Source of the DNA: Embiotoca jacksoni
Lineage: Eukaryota; Chordata; Actinopteri; Embiotocidae
NCBI GenBank assembly: GCA_022577435.1
Contig: JAKOON010000006.1
Coordinates: 13,586,501-13,650,500, forward strand
DNA: 64,000 nucleotides
Direction: 5' to 3'
The notes below the pieces were generated by a model. The model was given only the letters and a program-made list of their open reading frames with translations. It did no database searches and was not told the origin of the DNA. This document shows, piece after piece, positions 27,901 through 42,700 of the stretch. Both the position numbers and the translations under genes were made by a program. Positions within the stretch are counted from its first letter, which is position 1, and every line of letters starts with the position of its first letter.

Positions 27901-30900
27901 GGCTGAAAATAGGCACATATGGCTGGCTTTTGTCTGCAGAATAATAGCCATGCAGTGCTACAGATCAGTGCCTTTGTGGAACGTGTCTCTAGTAATTATT
28001 ATGAACCGACAGAGAAACGCTCTAGAATATAGCCTGGCTGTCGCCACTGCATGTATGCTAGCGACACATGATGAAGTTATGCAACAATAAGAGGAACTCG
28101 TTGCTGGCAGAAAACACTGAAGTTACTTCACATTTTCATATCCTGGCACAGGCTGAAAATTTCATAATCGCCTGGTCTTGTTTATCCAAACAGAGCTCAG
28201 TTCTGTATTACCTTCTATGAAGTCAAAGCAGGAAGAAAAAGGCCACAACCAAAACCTGAGCTCTTGAACAATGTTAAACATTTAATAAATAAGTGATGAA
28301 ATATCTCAATAAGCCTGTTTTTATAATCAGTCTTATTTCTGAGACCTTGTTTTCCAATGAAACTGATTCTATGACACCTGAAACTTATGTAAAAAATGTC
28401 CTGCAATATGCAGATCTGTAGATGAATCCCAATCAGATTTTTTGTGAGCTTTGCAGCAAAGCAGGGTCTTTAATTTTAAATAAATGTGAACATTACAAAC
28501 TGCTATATTTTAACAATCTAAGCACACGGTCTAAATCCAATTTTGCTAGTTTATCATCTGATAATCTGAGCACAAAAGAGGGGGCATGTTTCAAAGGGAT
28601 GGTACTTAATCTCTTAAATAATCGTACATGTTGTTTTTTTTGGTGTAGCGTGAAATAAACCAGCCAGAGTGACATCTCCCAATCGCCTTAAAAGCTAGGT
28701 GCGCTTCTGCCGTGATAAATTGCTATTATGATGGTGGATTTGCCGAGTATTAGGAAAGAAAGCTTCTCTGCAGGGGAAACGGATAGGCTCCTGCTCAGAC
28801 TGAGAAAATTGATAAAAAAAAAAATAAAAAAATCTTTCACATTATGATCCTTGCATTTTTAATCTTTTGTATTTTTGTGTGCTGCTGCATGTCTGTGTGT
28901 GTGTAACAAGCAGAATGTAGGTGCGTTGTGCACCCACCTATGAAGGTTCATATCACGGTCTTAAAAATGTACCCTTAAAATAACAGTAAAATGGTGTACC
29001 ACTGACTTAAGACTAGGTTTTTGTTGGTCAATCGCAGTTACTTTTCACAGCTTCAAGACAGCACTGCATCAACAGTGCGCCTGATCGCACCTTATTTTAA
29101 GACCAATACAGCCATTTTTTTATTACAAATAATGTGGGTGCTGGATGGGAAAATAACTACTGTGTTGAAAACCAGCAAAGATATGTGCATTGCACTTGGC
29201 GCTGCTCTGCACTGGTTGTAAGACAAAGAGTAATACTTTTCCCATGAAAAAAACTGTGACCTTCCATCACCTTTTAGTCCCTCTGGGACTTTATTGGATG
29301 TTTACCTGTGAGAAGAGAACACTGGTCAGAGCACCGTGAACTGTACCGGTGTTTTCAAATTACAAATACTAATAGAGAGGAATTTGACAGGAGGTCATGG
29401 TAAAAACAATGCTGACATAACAGGTCAGCACAGACGTCCATTCCAGACATTTTTTTTTTAAATATTTCAGCTGCTCTACACAGCATTTGTCATCCGGTGG
29501 CTGACAACAAGTGCAGACTTTTAATTTGTTCTTCAAACTTATTTCACTAAATTCTTCAATAAAAGTGTGCTGAGTTTTTATCTATCGATACAACTAAAAC
29601 AAATAGCTGATTCAAATAAGACAACTGTCAGAAAAATAATCAGCCGCTGCTTTAAGAACTAATTAACTTATTTCATTATCTTAAACAAAAATATCAAAAA
29701 TACCGTAGTTACGCCTTCTCATTGTGAGAATTGGTCTTTTTTTTTTTATCAGCTTTTTATTTAACTTTTTAGTCAAAATAATAAAGCAATTTGATGAATT
29801 CACCTTCAGGAAATTTCTTATTTCTAAACACTACTGACATTCAGTTGAGATCTCAAATGAATCTGCATAACATAATTAGCAGATGTAGCCTTATAAATCA
29901 ATTGCTGAATAGTTTATATGCAATCTTTCAAATGTCTGTGATTCATAAATATCTTAAGTGAGATTTGGATTTGTTTTACTGCAGGTTAAGTAGCCTATCC
30001 TTTGTACTTTTTACAGCTTTAAGGAGGCCGAAAGCAGCAAATATACCAATTTGTTGATATTCTGTTGAGTGTCAAAATATTTTGTTCTACTGGTTTTGTA
30101 ACATGAACCTGAAACAATGTCATAATCAGCATCAACATTGTGGGTTGTAAACATGTTGAGTCTCCAATGTTCTAAAACACAGAGGGAAGGGGCTGGTTTA
30201 TAGGATCATGACTGGTGTTTGGTACTCTGGAGTGTTTTGGTACGTGACGTGCTGCGTGTGGCTTACTGTAACAGGCAGGTGTGTCGAGAAGGGCAGCACC
30301 TCAACAAGTTCAAAACAAGGGATTTAGGTTTCAGGACAGCCAGGAATCAAAATGGGGCAAAGTTCATTGAACCGTGAAAGTCTACTCAAGTGACAATGAA
30401 CGTCAAATGTGAACGTGTTCCTCCAGCCTTGTTTTAGTCGAGGGGAACTCTTCCAAATTCCTGTAGAGAATTAGTGGTGAATGTCCCCGCCCTATACCTA
30501 TGTTCTTAACTGGTGTTACACAGTCTGGCAAGCGTATTAAAATAATGTGTGCCGTCATTGCCACCGTGAATTGCAAAAACGGAAATCCTGCTTACCCACT
30601 ACCTTACAGAGACAAGAGGCTTTGTAGACATACTCATAACGGGCCTGATCCTTCCGGGGCGAAGGGAAAACTACTAACGACAAGTTGGTCAACCTAGACG
30701 AGCTCCACTTTTTTAAGTGTGTGGACAAAGGCTGTCTGGCTTAGCGGATGCTGGTAACTTGAGCCAGTAGTTTTTGGCAGTATCCTTCTTGTCCTCCCTC
30801 ACTGGCAGAAGTCTCATTAAAAATGTCAGATGTGAACATTTTTCATTTACTAGATTTTGGAGGCACTATCACTGCATCCTACACTGTCATTTTTTACATT

Positions 30901-33676
30901 ATCTTTAAAACCAATAGGTTAAGTAAAGTTGTAATTTGAGCTGGTACTGTGGTGGTAAAGACTTTGCTTGTTACATATGGTGCCACAGCAACGCAGAGCT
31001 TTAGGTTTTATACTGAAGCACGGAGGACCTGCAGATGAACGTTAAAATGACAGTGTAGGATGCAAATGAGAAATGACACTCCCCTGTTCTTACATTTTTT
31101 TAATTAATTTTTTTATCATGACTGTTACCTTTGCTACACATTAGTGACATTGCTAATGTTATTGTTTTTTCGGTGTTCTATATATTTCTGTTCTAGGTGC
31201 AGCTCACTGATTACTGACTGAGGGCACCTGCATGAAGGTGTGGGCAGAGTCTATGCTATTGGCTTCTTTCTACTATTGGCTTACTCTGCCCACATGCTCT
31301 CATTTCCTGCCACAAGACCCAGCATTTCTATTTGTTAGGTTACACAACAATCAAAATAGTTGTTGATGAGTTATTTGATAAACCAACTGTCTTCTTAATA
31401 CTTGTTGAACTACATGGATGCTTTTGACTGTTGACTTAGAAGCAATTGCAGTTATCCTTTCTCCTCACAATGAAGCCAGGTATCTGATTTTCAGTTCAGT
31501 GACCTTGAATATCAAACCAAGCAGTTAGAAGCATCTGTATTGGCTCTTCTGTTCTTTCAGATGTTTCGACACTCAGCTGAGAGACTTCAGTTCTTCTGAC
31601 AAGTGGCCTGAGACAGTCACGAGAAAATAAAGAAGCCTCTTGAATGAATAAAGCATCTACTGACAAATCTGGCTACCTTTCACTTACTAATTGTAGATAT
31701 CCTATGACCTGAATGACTGATTATCTCTACTGACATTAGACCCTAACACAATTAAAGGCCACTGTCTCGTACGAGAGTTGGAAAAAAGAAACTACACTCA
31801 CGTTACATTTGTAGGAAAACCAGCCAGTGGGTTCTTGCTCCAAATATTTGCTGTCAGGCTTTCACGCTGATGGATGACGCTTCCTGACAGGCGGCCAACA
31901 ATACTGTTATACCCACAAGGAACCTGCACTAACACCACACTGCGACGTTTCTCACTCCCACCTATTTCCAATGGGTTTCTAAGAAATCCAATGGTTACAC
32001 CACAAGATTCAGTGAACCATGGCAACTCCACACAAAAGACAGTATGCATCCCCTATGTGCAACTATGCAATGCTACGAACATAATAAGTTCACATGACGC
32101 TGCTATGTTGGCTCGTGCGGCCCGTGTAGGGAATGAAGTTGGTAGCATATCTTTGAGGTTCACGTGAGAGCACTGTGGATTCATTAGTTTGATAAAGAGG
32201 ACACAAAGTGTTATGTTAAAGACATAAGACTCATGCTCGGATACACTAGAGAAGTCAAACAATGGATACTGATGAAGATCAATAAGTGGAGCCACTAAAA
32301 GGAAACCCCAAAAGGGATGATTTGATCTCCAGTGTGTCCTGGATATGACTGCAGTGACTCAGGATGAGGGTAGTTTCTGGAATGAAGGGCATACGTGTTA
32401 AAATTGTATCCGATAAAACAATAATAGAGGCTATCATAAATAAAAAATAGTCAATTTACTTTTTTATGCCAACATCTTGAATTTTTTTATTTCATGCCAC
32501 ACCCTGAAAAAGTAAAAATTCTGAATGAAAAGTAAAAAAATTATAAAAACACAAGAGTTTGATTAAAATATAAAGTCCTAAAAATAAAAAAGTAATTCCT
32601 TTATTTTATCATTCCATTACATTTAATATAGTTTTAGTCCAGTTTGCTGTGCGGCTATGTGTGCCGCACTATGCCTGCACGGATTTGTCTGACACGTACC
32701 TATGGAAAGTGAGAGCAAGCTGACAAATAGGCATGAGAGCAGCTACAGATATGAAAACACAGATTTCCACTTGTGGAAAATGATCATATGTTTGCTATGG
32801 GTTTTATGGTTCAAAATCACCGTTACTTATAACTCAAACTGTTTGTTTTTAAAGAAAACTAAGCCCATAAAATGCCTTGTCATTTAAAAACGCCACAGTC
32901 CAGTGTTTCGGCATGCTGTATGTGTCTATTAGTAAATAACAGTGAGTACATGTCGCTGACACACACGACTGGGATCTCCCGTCACGCTGCCAGTACATCA
33001 GCCACCTAATACGACTTGACAAGGAGAATTTTAGGGGTGTGGGGGGGATATCAAGGTGGAGATTTACTGGCACCTAGAAAGCATTATATTTGCCACCTCA
33101 TATGTAGGACATTTATGTTCTGCATACATTTAAGAGAAAACGGCCTTGCAGATTATTAAATCCAATGATAATATGGTATCCTGTCAACTTGGGTATAAAT
33201 AGTAAAGAAAAATTCAATGAGGTTGAGTATCTTAAAGACAGCGCTCAATACTGTCTAATACTACTGGAATTTGTTGTTGATTTCTGTGAACTGTCCAAAC
33301 TATAAAAAAGAAATTACAAGGCCCTGTATGGTAAAAATATATTCCACATAATAAGTATGATAATAATATATTCTTTTTATATGATGTATTACTGTGTATG
33401 TGTGTGTGTGTACATTTCTTTCTATAGTTGTGTGAACCAATTTTGGTATTTATGAGGACAAAGACACGTGAGGACATTTCGACTCATCATCATTTCGGCT
33501 GGTTAGGACTTGGTTGAAGGTTTCCGGTTAGAATTAAGTTTAGGTTACGGACTTAGTTGTAATGGTTAAGATTAAGGTTAGGGTAAGGGACAAGGGAATG
33601 CATTATGTAAATGAATGTCCTCAAAGATAGAAAGACGAGACAAGCCACACGCGTGAGTGTGAGAGAGAGAGAGAGA

Positions 33677-33739
<63 letters not shown>

Positions 33740-36700
33740 CACGCGCACGTGTCATACTAAACGTTTATGTAATGTGTTAATGGATCTGGTGCCGACAGTT
33801 TTAAATAGTGATTAATATCACACTGAAGGTCACCGGTGTGTTCAACAACTTGTAGTAGATGCCAAAACGGTGTCATCGTTTCTCATCTGAATGTTTTAAC
33901 ATCTCACATGACATTTATCACCCTACCCTGTATTATATTTCATATTTTTTCAATCAAAACAAATTCTACAAAACATACATTTTCTCAATTTGGAGAGAGT
34001 TCAAAATCATAACAGTAGTGATTTTTGGCCAAAGCGTGCAGGTGTTCGGTCAAGTCTTGTGCTCGTGAAATCCCCCAGTTACAGCAGCGAGTACTCCAAC
34101 AACAGACACAGCTGTAGCCTTGCTATTCCAGGACTGAGGACACTCAACACCAAGTGGTTCCAGTTTCAGCTTCTTATAATAGGCTTGTTTGCATGCCAAA
34201 GGCACATTGCCGCGGGGCTCCAGCTATAGGTCCCTGATTGCCGTCACTTAAAACTCTTCACCCCCCCTACCCTCAGCTGACAGCACATCACCTATATGCA
34301 CACAGTGGTCACAATTGATAGAGTCGACATTGAAGCCAGAGGGCATCACACAACAAAAACAGAAATGATGCCATTATTAATATTAGTCATGTAGCACTGA
34401 CGTTTTGTTGAGTGTTATAGAACCTTAGATTGTATTTTTACACCAGTCGAAAAGCATCCTGCTCAGAGATACAACTGTGATCCTAATAAAATCAAAACAA
34501 TAGAAGTGGCTGACCACGTTTCACAAAGTGACTGAATTCTACGTTTTGCTTTTTTCTCATAGTGAAATCAGGCTTACCAAGTAATACTTCAAACCTAAAA
34601 TGCACATTAAAGCATCTGTAAATATCAAAATATCTCTAGAGTAGACTGTACACTAATTAATCTCCAGTGGTGCAGATCACAACATGTTGATGTTAATAAT
34701 TTTTCTCAGGCTCAGTTCAAAGACTTCACTGACCTGTTGAGGCCATCCATACTGCCAGAGAGGCTGACATCAAGGTAGCTGACGTGAGAAGCAGTGTCTG
34801 AGGTGTCTTGGTGAGCCACGGGTGTCGTTTCCTTCGCCTCTGCGCTGGGGCTCCTCAGGTCTGAGGTCAGGGGTAAAACTATTGGTATGACGAAAGGCTT
34901 TGCATGAGGCAACCCGGCAGAGAGGCTGGGCTGGGGGACGACTTGAGTTATGCCATTACTCTTCCCTTTCCTCACCTGTTTGACGGAGAGAAGAGAGTCT
35001 CATTACTGGGAATACGAGATAGTACAAGGCATAAATGATACATCCATAGTAACACTTCTTTACAATGGAGCTCGTACAACCGGACACACACACACACAGA
35101 AACACACACTGCAGCTTTCAACCTTTGCTCAGGTTACTATACAGCATGCATTTGAGGATCATGTGAGGTGAGGCAGAGGATAATAAAGGAGGGGAGGAAA
35201 AAAGAGGTTAGCTTGTAAAGCTGCAAGGTTAGACTGATGTTCGTCTTACCGTGCTGACCCTGAGCGGGTATAAACTGCGAGAACCGCCGACTGTTGTGTA
35301 CGAAAAGAACCTTAACCTAATTACAGCCACATTGTGAGAAGTACCCTTCTGCATTTTTACTAATTCACAACCAAGAACCTGAAAGATTATGCCAAACAAC
35401 TTTCTCTAAATATGTGTGGAAAAGACCAGTATCTCCGCTCGTGTCCACTAAAGCCAAATAGCCGCCTGACTGTTGTAAACAGAGGATGAAATGGGTTTGA
35501 CACTAGCAGCCTAAGTAATGATAATGGTCAGAAATATCCAACCCTAAAAGGGGCTTGTCTGTAGATAAACATCTATCAGCTGCATTAAAAGGTTTACGTT
35601 TTTGTCTCTACACCAATTATCAGCAGGACATTTCCATTTGGGGTTCAACTTAATGGGTTGCTCTAAAATCTATGGCTGCAGCCTCCATTTAGACATTTAG
35701 TCGTTGATGCACTTAATGGGTGAATGTCTGGAAACATAATTAGTTGCACGAATTTCTTTAGTTAAACCTGGTATGGATTTTGCCCCTCGGAGCTTTCTGA
35801 TTGATTTTGCTATATTTGACATTCACAGAAAACAGCAGAGGAGGAAAAAGGGGAAATGAATGTGGGCAACAGCTTGTTTTTAGCAAAGGATTGAAGTTTG
35901 TCTCATCATACTGTGAAGAGACGTCATGGAGAGAAAGAGAGTTGGTAGAAAAGGGTGTTGTGATGATGGACATCAGTGTCAGCGAGGGGTTGCTGTCATC
36001 TTGGTTAGTCTATGCTGTTACAGAAGGTTTTTCTCTGTTATGCATTATGTCTGTTGAACTTTTGTTTTTGTGGTTATATTTTGTTTTATAAGAAAAATCA
36101 ATCAAAACCATTTGAGGTGTCACCACCAAGGTTCAAATCTGTTTCAGATTAATTCTACTGAGCTAGAAACAGGCACGGACTTCCCACTCTCAAAGACGTT
36201 ATGCAACAACTTAAACTGGAAAAACTCTGATTTACTTTACAAGGTTCCTGAGAAATTCCATAAAACTTGGCAACGCTTCAGTCATTATACCAGACGTAGG
36301 CAATAGACAATCCCTTAACTCCTCGTTGTAATAACTAGATTATACCTAATATAAAATGTCAACCACTATGTAAAGCAACTTTTAACCTTGGTTAATATTT
36401 ATACTGAACAGTCACAGTATGTCTGCTATTGCTTCTATGTCTGTGTTTGTACATTTTCAGTACAGTTTCTGTAATCTTACATTATTTGTAGTGTTAACTA
36501 TTTGTTTGTTGAATAAAATACCAACAAACAGAAAAACCAACAATGACGACAAACCTTATGTTTGATATGGTGATTTTCATTTCACATTTAATATCAGCTA
36601 TTTCCAATAATTGTGTTTCTTGGACACTCAAATGTTTCACTTATTGACTCATTACAACTTGTAGTATGATGATTTCTGTGGAAAGGGTAATTCATTATAA

Positions 36701-39700
36701 ATTTGACTTTGATTGACAAATGAACTCACTGAATTTACATATGTCTTCCATATGTGTAGTGTATGATAGAAGTGATAAATTGGTCAGAAGATCATTTATA
36801 TCCATAGGGTATAATAACACGGTGGTTTCAGACGCTCACTAATGGAAACTGCAACAGAGCTAAAAATCAAACTCAAGGTCAGTTTCAATAGTGTTAATCA
36901 CTGACCCATCTTCCTGTCTCCATTCCTGCCTCTGAATTTCTGACTATACATGCAGACCAGCTTATACATTACATTACATTTAGCTGATGCTTTTATCCAA
37001 AGTGACTTACAATAAGTGCATTTCAACCATGAGGGTCCAAATTCAGAACAACAACAATCAAGAAAGTACAATTTTCTTCAAGATAGCCAAACTTCAAAGT
37101 GCTATAAGTAAGTGCCATTTTAAGTGCTACTAAAGTGCTACACCTATTCAAGGTAAAGTCGGAAGAGGTGTGTTTTTAGTTTGCGGCGGAAGATGTACAG
37201 AGTTTCCGCTGTCCTGATGTCGGTGGGGAGCTCATTCCACCATTTAGGAGCCAGGACAGCAAACAGTCGTGATTTTGTAGAGTGTTTAGCTCGCAGTGAG
37301 GGAGCGACAAGCCGATTGACAGATGCAGAGTGGAGTGAACGGGCTGGGGTGTAAGGTTTGACCATGTCCTGGATGTAGACTGGACCCGATCTGTTCACAG
37401 CACGGTACGCAAGTACCAATGTTTTAAAATGGATGCGGGCAGCTGCTGGTAACCAGTGAAGGGAGCAGAGGAGGAGCGGAGTAGTGTGAGTGAATTTAGG
37501 GAGGTTAAAGACCAGTCGAGCTGCTGCATTCTGGATGAGCAACAGAGCAACAACAAGCTGGAGCTAAATAGGCCAGATGGCAAAGAAGCCTGACAGACCA
37601 AAAAAAGCATATTACCTGGTTTCTGAATTGTGGATTTACAACTGTACTTATAATTTCAAGGTTTTTGGCTAAAATCTCAAAATACTTTAAACAAAGTCAA
37701 ATACATCATTTAGAAAGTAAAATTTAACTTTGGTGTTTTGCCTCTCCATCACCCTGCTGTAACTAAAAACAACCTCTGCCACTGTTAAGTGATCTCTATT
37801 CACTGACTGGTGACAGCTTATTTCTCAGACGTCTAGTTTTTCACAAGTGTCTTTGAAATCTGATCCATACCTGTTCTTGCTTGCACAATCACAAGGACTT
37901 TCACTTGATGTTTTTAGATAGTTGTTAGTATAAGCAGTTTTACTCAAAGCAGACTTAACCCTTTTCAAAAAAATATTCAAATGTTTCTGTGGGTCGCTAT
38001 AGCAACAAAAAGCCTTCCTGTACAGTCCTACTAATTCAACAACAAGGAATTAGTAATACCCTGCCAGTAACAACAGTGGGTCTTTAAGAGTCTAAAGCTC
38101 ATGAATGGACATAGATATTTGTGTATGTTTGTTAAATAGAAGTTCCCCTTCGATCACACAGCTTCACTTCAATGACTGGTGCATCAGAAATCAGACAAAA
38201 GCTACACATTTAGGCGTCTCTCATTTCAGTGAGAGGGTGTGTTTGTCTGTTGGTGTGTCTCTTACAACCATACCAGACCTGATAAATATTGCATAATTTA
38301 CAGCCTCATAACACCTCTGCCTAAAAGCACAACAGTGTCACTCTGGTAGCGATGCGAGTGGTGATCAATCAGGAAATGACATTTTCAACTGTGTTTTTCT
38401 TTTGTTGTGATGACTGAAGTCAAATCTGTACTGTATTTTGCTTTGACATAAAAAAAAACAAAAAAAAACAACAAGTGTGAGTGTTTGTGGCTATAAAAGC
38501 TAATATTTACAGTGATGATGAGTCACCTGATAAATCATTAAGGAGGTTGATCCTTTTGCTGTAAACATCGTTCTCACTTTCAGATGAAGTGACGTATTTC
38601 TGAGGCTCAGCTGGGGTCAGCTTTAGCTATTGCAACCAGCAGTGTGACATTTAAGTTGATGAATTCAGTGTCTCAAAGACTCCTAAACAACACTCTTATT
38701 CGTCATTAGTATTCTGCTGATGGCCGAACATTTTAGTCCAACATGCTGTTGCTAGAAGCAACCAACCACCACTGTTAAAAATTATACTGTTGTTGCCAGT
38801 GGTCAAATGTAACTAAGTACATTTACTTCAGTAGTAGATACCACACCTGAAAGTATGTGGTGTAATTCAAAATTTTTAATACAAATTATAAGATGTTAAA
38901 AATGTTTTTTTTTTTTTTTTTTTAAATAAACTATGCAACTTTATACAGAAGAGCTGGAATTATTAGTCGATTTACAGAAAATTACTTGCCAATTATTCTG
39001 ACGATTGTTTGAAGTCATTTCTGCTTTCCTTTTAAATTATTTCAAAAACCTTTACAGTATCTATGTTTGATTATTTTGAAGTTTGGACTGTTGGTTGGAT
39101 GAATCAAATATTGTGAAAGTATCTTGTATTTTCAGAAATTGACAAAAAATAAAAAAAATTAAATCGTTTCATCAAAAAACAAACAGCAGATTAATACATA
39201 ATGAAATTATCATTTGATGCCATCCTATACAAAATACTTAAAAAAGAGCTCAACCACCGACAACAGTGAAATCCTGATCTCATATTAATGAAATCCATAT
39301 AAGGGCCCATTTTTTTGCATTCTAAGTACTTTTACTTGTAATACTTTCCCCCCCATTATACTTACATATGTATTATTGTCAACATAAAAGCATTAAATAT
39401 GGTATAAAATAATAAACATGATAGAGAGAGTGCTTTTAGTTAAGTAAAATATTTCCTCCATCACTGGCAGAAGCTTCACTGACAGTGAATCCTGACAGGC
39501 ATCTATTACCTACTTATCAAATTCTCTTGTTGGAGACATTATCTGTTGGTGATCCTATTATTACAGCTGTTTTGTGATTACTGATATACAATTTGGTAAC
39601 ATTTCCATAATTGGTTCACTGCTAATCAAACTAGGGATTAGGAGCTAATGTGCTGTTAATGAAACATTCAAAATAACATCTTTATGTACAATGATTACTG

Positions 39701-42700
39701 TTAATGGTGTTATAGTAGTTTTTTACCATTGGTTACTCTTTCTGATACTATAGGTATGTTTACTAGATGAATTACTATGAGAACTAAATGCTAATCTATA
39801 TATTGATGTTTACAGTTTATATACAGTACATTGTGCTTCATTTCAGAAAAATACACATTTCGCAACTTCTTAATACTTTTGTGAATCTTGCGATTGAAAT
39901 CTCATTGTTTTCAAATTTGTATACATAATCACTGAATTTGTTGTCCAATTCTGTTAACACAGTTTCACAAATGTTAAAATAAAAACCTTCAAAACAATAA
40001 AAACCTCCAAGGCAATTTACTGGCATTTTTTTCTGGAGGTGTGTGTAGCCAGAGGGCCTGACTTCTATGGTTAAAAGTTTAAAGCAACATCAAGCATTTA
40101 CATTTTATAAACCAGCTCTGCCTAAAGCAGCCGACTGTTGAGGGCAGCCCATATCCTTCATCAGCAGATGTCTTTACCCTCCTGAGCTTATTTTGCTATA
40201 AGTCAGCATTTCCTTTATCACGATAGTGACACCAGGGTAAATATGACTGACCCATTTATGACGCCAGATGTTTGTTTAAAACTGCCTTCAAAACAACCGC
40301 AGCAAGATAATTTCAGTGTGTCTAAAAGCTGAAGGCAACGTCAGAGAAATTACTCATCATTTTCTCTGTGCATGTGACAAAATGATGCGTAATGCAAAAC
40401 TTGTACACAGCAAATTTTGCTCCACATGGCATCAAATAATCACAGTTTCAAACCTAACAAAGTTTACTTAAACTGATGCAGCTCTCCGATTGACCTATTT
40501 GATGTAAATAAATGATTCCAGAGATCAATTTACTAAACATATACACAAACAGGAAATTTCCAGACTTTAGTTGCCCTCAAATCAATGGTCCAATCTGTAT
40601 TGGCAACACAGCACAGCTGCAGGAGCATACCACAGCCCATGTTTGTCTCACTTTGCAAAGAGGCGTGTTATTGTTTTCCTGCAGCAGATTGCCTTTATCA
40701 AATCACACCATGTGACCAAACTAGGAGGCCACAGGCAGTCTGAAAGTTGGCCTCAGGCTAATCAGCACCGAGGTTACACAGCAGATAAGAAAGCAGTAGG
40801 TATTTAGCGGAAAGGGTGAGTAATAAACTGCAATAAACTAATATGCCAACACCCTTAAACAATTATTTAATTCGACTGATCATAACAGTTATTATCGGTA
40901 CCTTTTTTTTCCTTATTCTCGCCTTTGGAGAGTTAGTGGAGGAGTTGTTGAGAAGTTCTGTATTTCCCACTGCATTTATTTGTCCAATCTTAAAAAACAT
41001 AGAGAGAAAATGACAAAGATGAAGAGAATGAAATTCATGGTGCACACTAAAATCCTTTGTATAACTTTAAAGTACACAGTTAAATGTACTCTACACAAGA
41101 CTAAGACTGCATTTTCCTAGAGAGCTACAACCATGTTAAACACTTGGTTTTACAAATAGTATAAGACTTCAATAATGAAAGGCAGTACAAATGCTGTACT
41201 GTGGGGAAATGGTATGTTTTACAACTGATAAACTGCACCTTCAAATGATTATAAAAACATAAATAATCTTCAGGTGCATGTGATATCTGCTTTATACATT
41301 TAAGTTAACCTCTGTCAACGCAGAAAAAGTAGGTAAACAAATGGAAAACTTAAAGTAAATTTTTCTAACCTACAAACTAACTACAAATTAGTTGCTTGAA
41401 AACTATTAAAAAAAAATGATGATGTATTCTTCCTGAGTGACTTAAACTATCATTCCATGTCAGCAGACACTGATGACATCTTTAAAAGCTCAAAGAAACC
41501 AACACAAAAATGGCTTAAGTGTTAGAAAACAGCTTTTCCAAAACATTCCCATGTTCTGTTAATCACTGCACCCAGATCACATGGTTGGTGTTAAAAAGGA
41601 CTACGTAAGGGAATTTGAAGGGTTCACGCAGGTTTGACCTGGGAATGTCAGGCATAAACAACAGCACTGCATTTCACAGCAGGCCAACTCGGACAAAAGC
41701 TCCCATAACAGGTACGCTGAGCATTAATGCATGCACAGAAACGCACACATGCAGGCTCGCTACTGAAAAGCCCAGCACACACGTTCATCCTGGGAACCGG
41801 TGTCGGTGTCTTGGCATCGAGATGGCTGAGCGACTTCTTTGTGTCTGCATCCATCACTTCCGACTCCTGCGAGCAGAAAGAGGACAATGGAGACGGTCAC
41901 ATTTGTAGTCCTTGTCTTGCATACAGTCGAGTAACAAAGGAGGTAACATATCATGTTTAATAGAGGTCGGGCAGCTTTGTTCCCTTTCATTATTGTAACT
42001 GGAGCCTCGTACATCCAGTAGCTATGACGTATCTTTTTACAATGAGGGAAATTGTTTATGTGCAGTCTGCTTTTACTTTTCTCCCGAGAGGCCCTAACAA
42101 CATGGTCGAGAATAGATTTAAACAAGTTGACAATCTGCATCCTCCAACACATTCACTGACATAAGCACCGCCATGCATGCCTTACGCTCATCAGCATTTT
42201 ACAACTGAAGGTAAAAGCGAAACCGGCGATCAGCTGAGCGGTGTTCAAAGGCATTACAAGGAAAGTCAGGAGGCGAGGGGGGCCTCCACAGGCCATGTGT
42301 GCATGTACATACGTGTTAGTATTGTTGTTTACGTGTGTATGTGCATGATCATCTTTTTTGACTGAGGGGCTTCCCATTGGTCATTTGCGGGGTCTCCCGT
42401 AGCTGTGCCCTCAAAGGCATTCACAACACAGTACATACGTGACTGGAAATGCAATCACAAAAAAATTATGTTGTACAATGTCTTTTATAATGTAATTTTA
42501 TTACCACTAGGAATCTGGACTTTTGGATTTCATGATGTTGCTTGTTGTCACTAAATCTGTAAAATAATTAACATATTCAGAGGTTTTTTTTGTTTTGTTT
42601 TTTTTTGCATGGTAAGCAGAGCGTCACATGGGTAGCAGACACTATGTTTGATGGTGTTAAGAATAGTAGGAGAGGTACCCCAAGGGTGGAGGTCAAACCC

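Larger units (their letters stand above)
27789..34733 (-). other. fam13a intron 8 (6.9 kb), repeats only
   Basis: AT-rich. It holds the inverted repeat pair at 30874-31063, a GAGGAC-type repeat at 33420-33640 and a long GT array at 33682-33738. No coding region is recognised. Confidence 0.55.
34976..40901 (-). other. fam13a intron 7 (5.9 kb), holds LINE fragment
   Basis: AT-rich intron with the LINE 3' fragment at 36969-37560 and a TAACTAAGTACATTTACT-type dispersed repeat at 38808-38870. Poly-T is at 38906-38923. No other gene-like signal. Confidence 0.55.

Noticed and set aside
42153..42420. Possible extra fam13a exon with moderate CpG
   Set aside because: No convincing acceptor-donor pair in the right phase and no homology.
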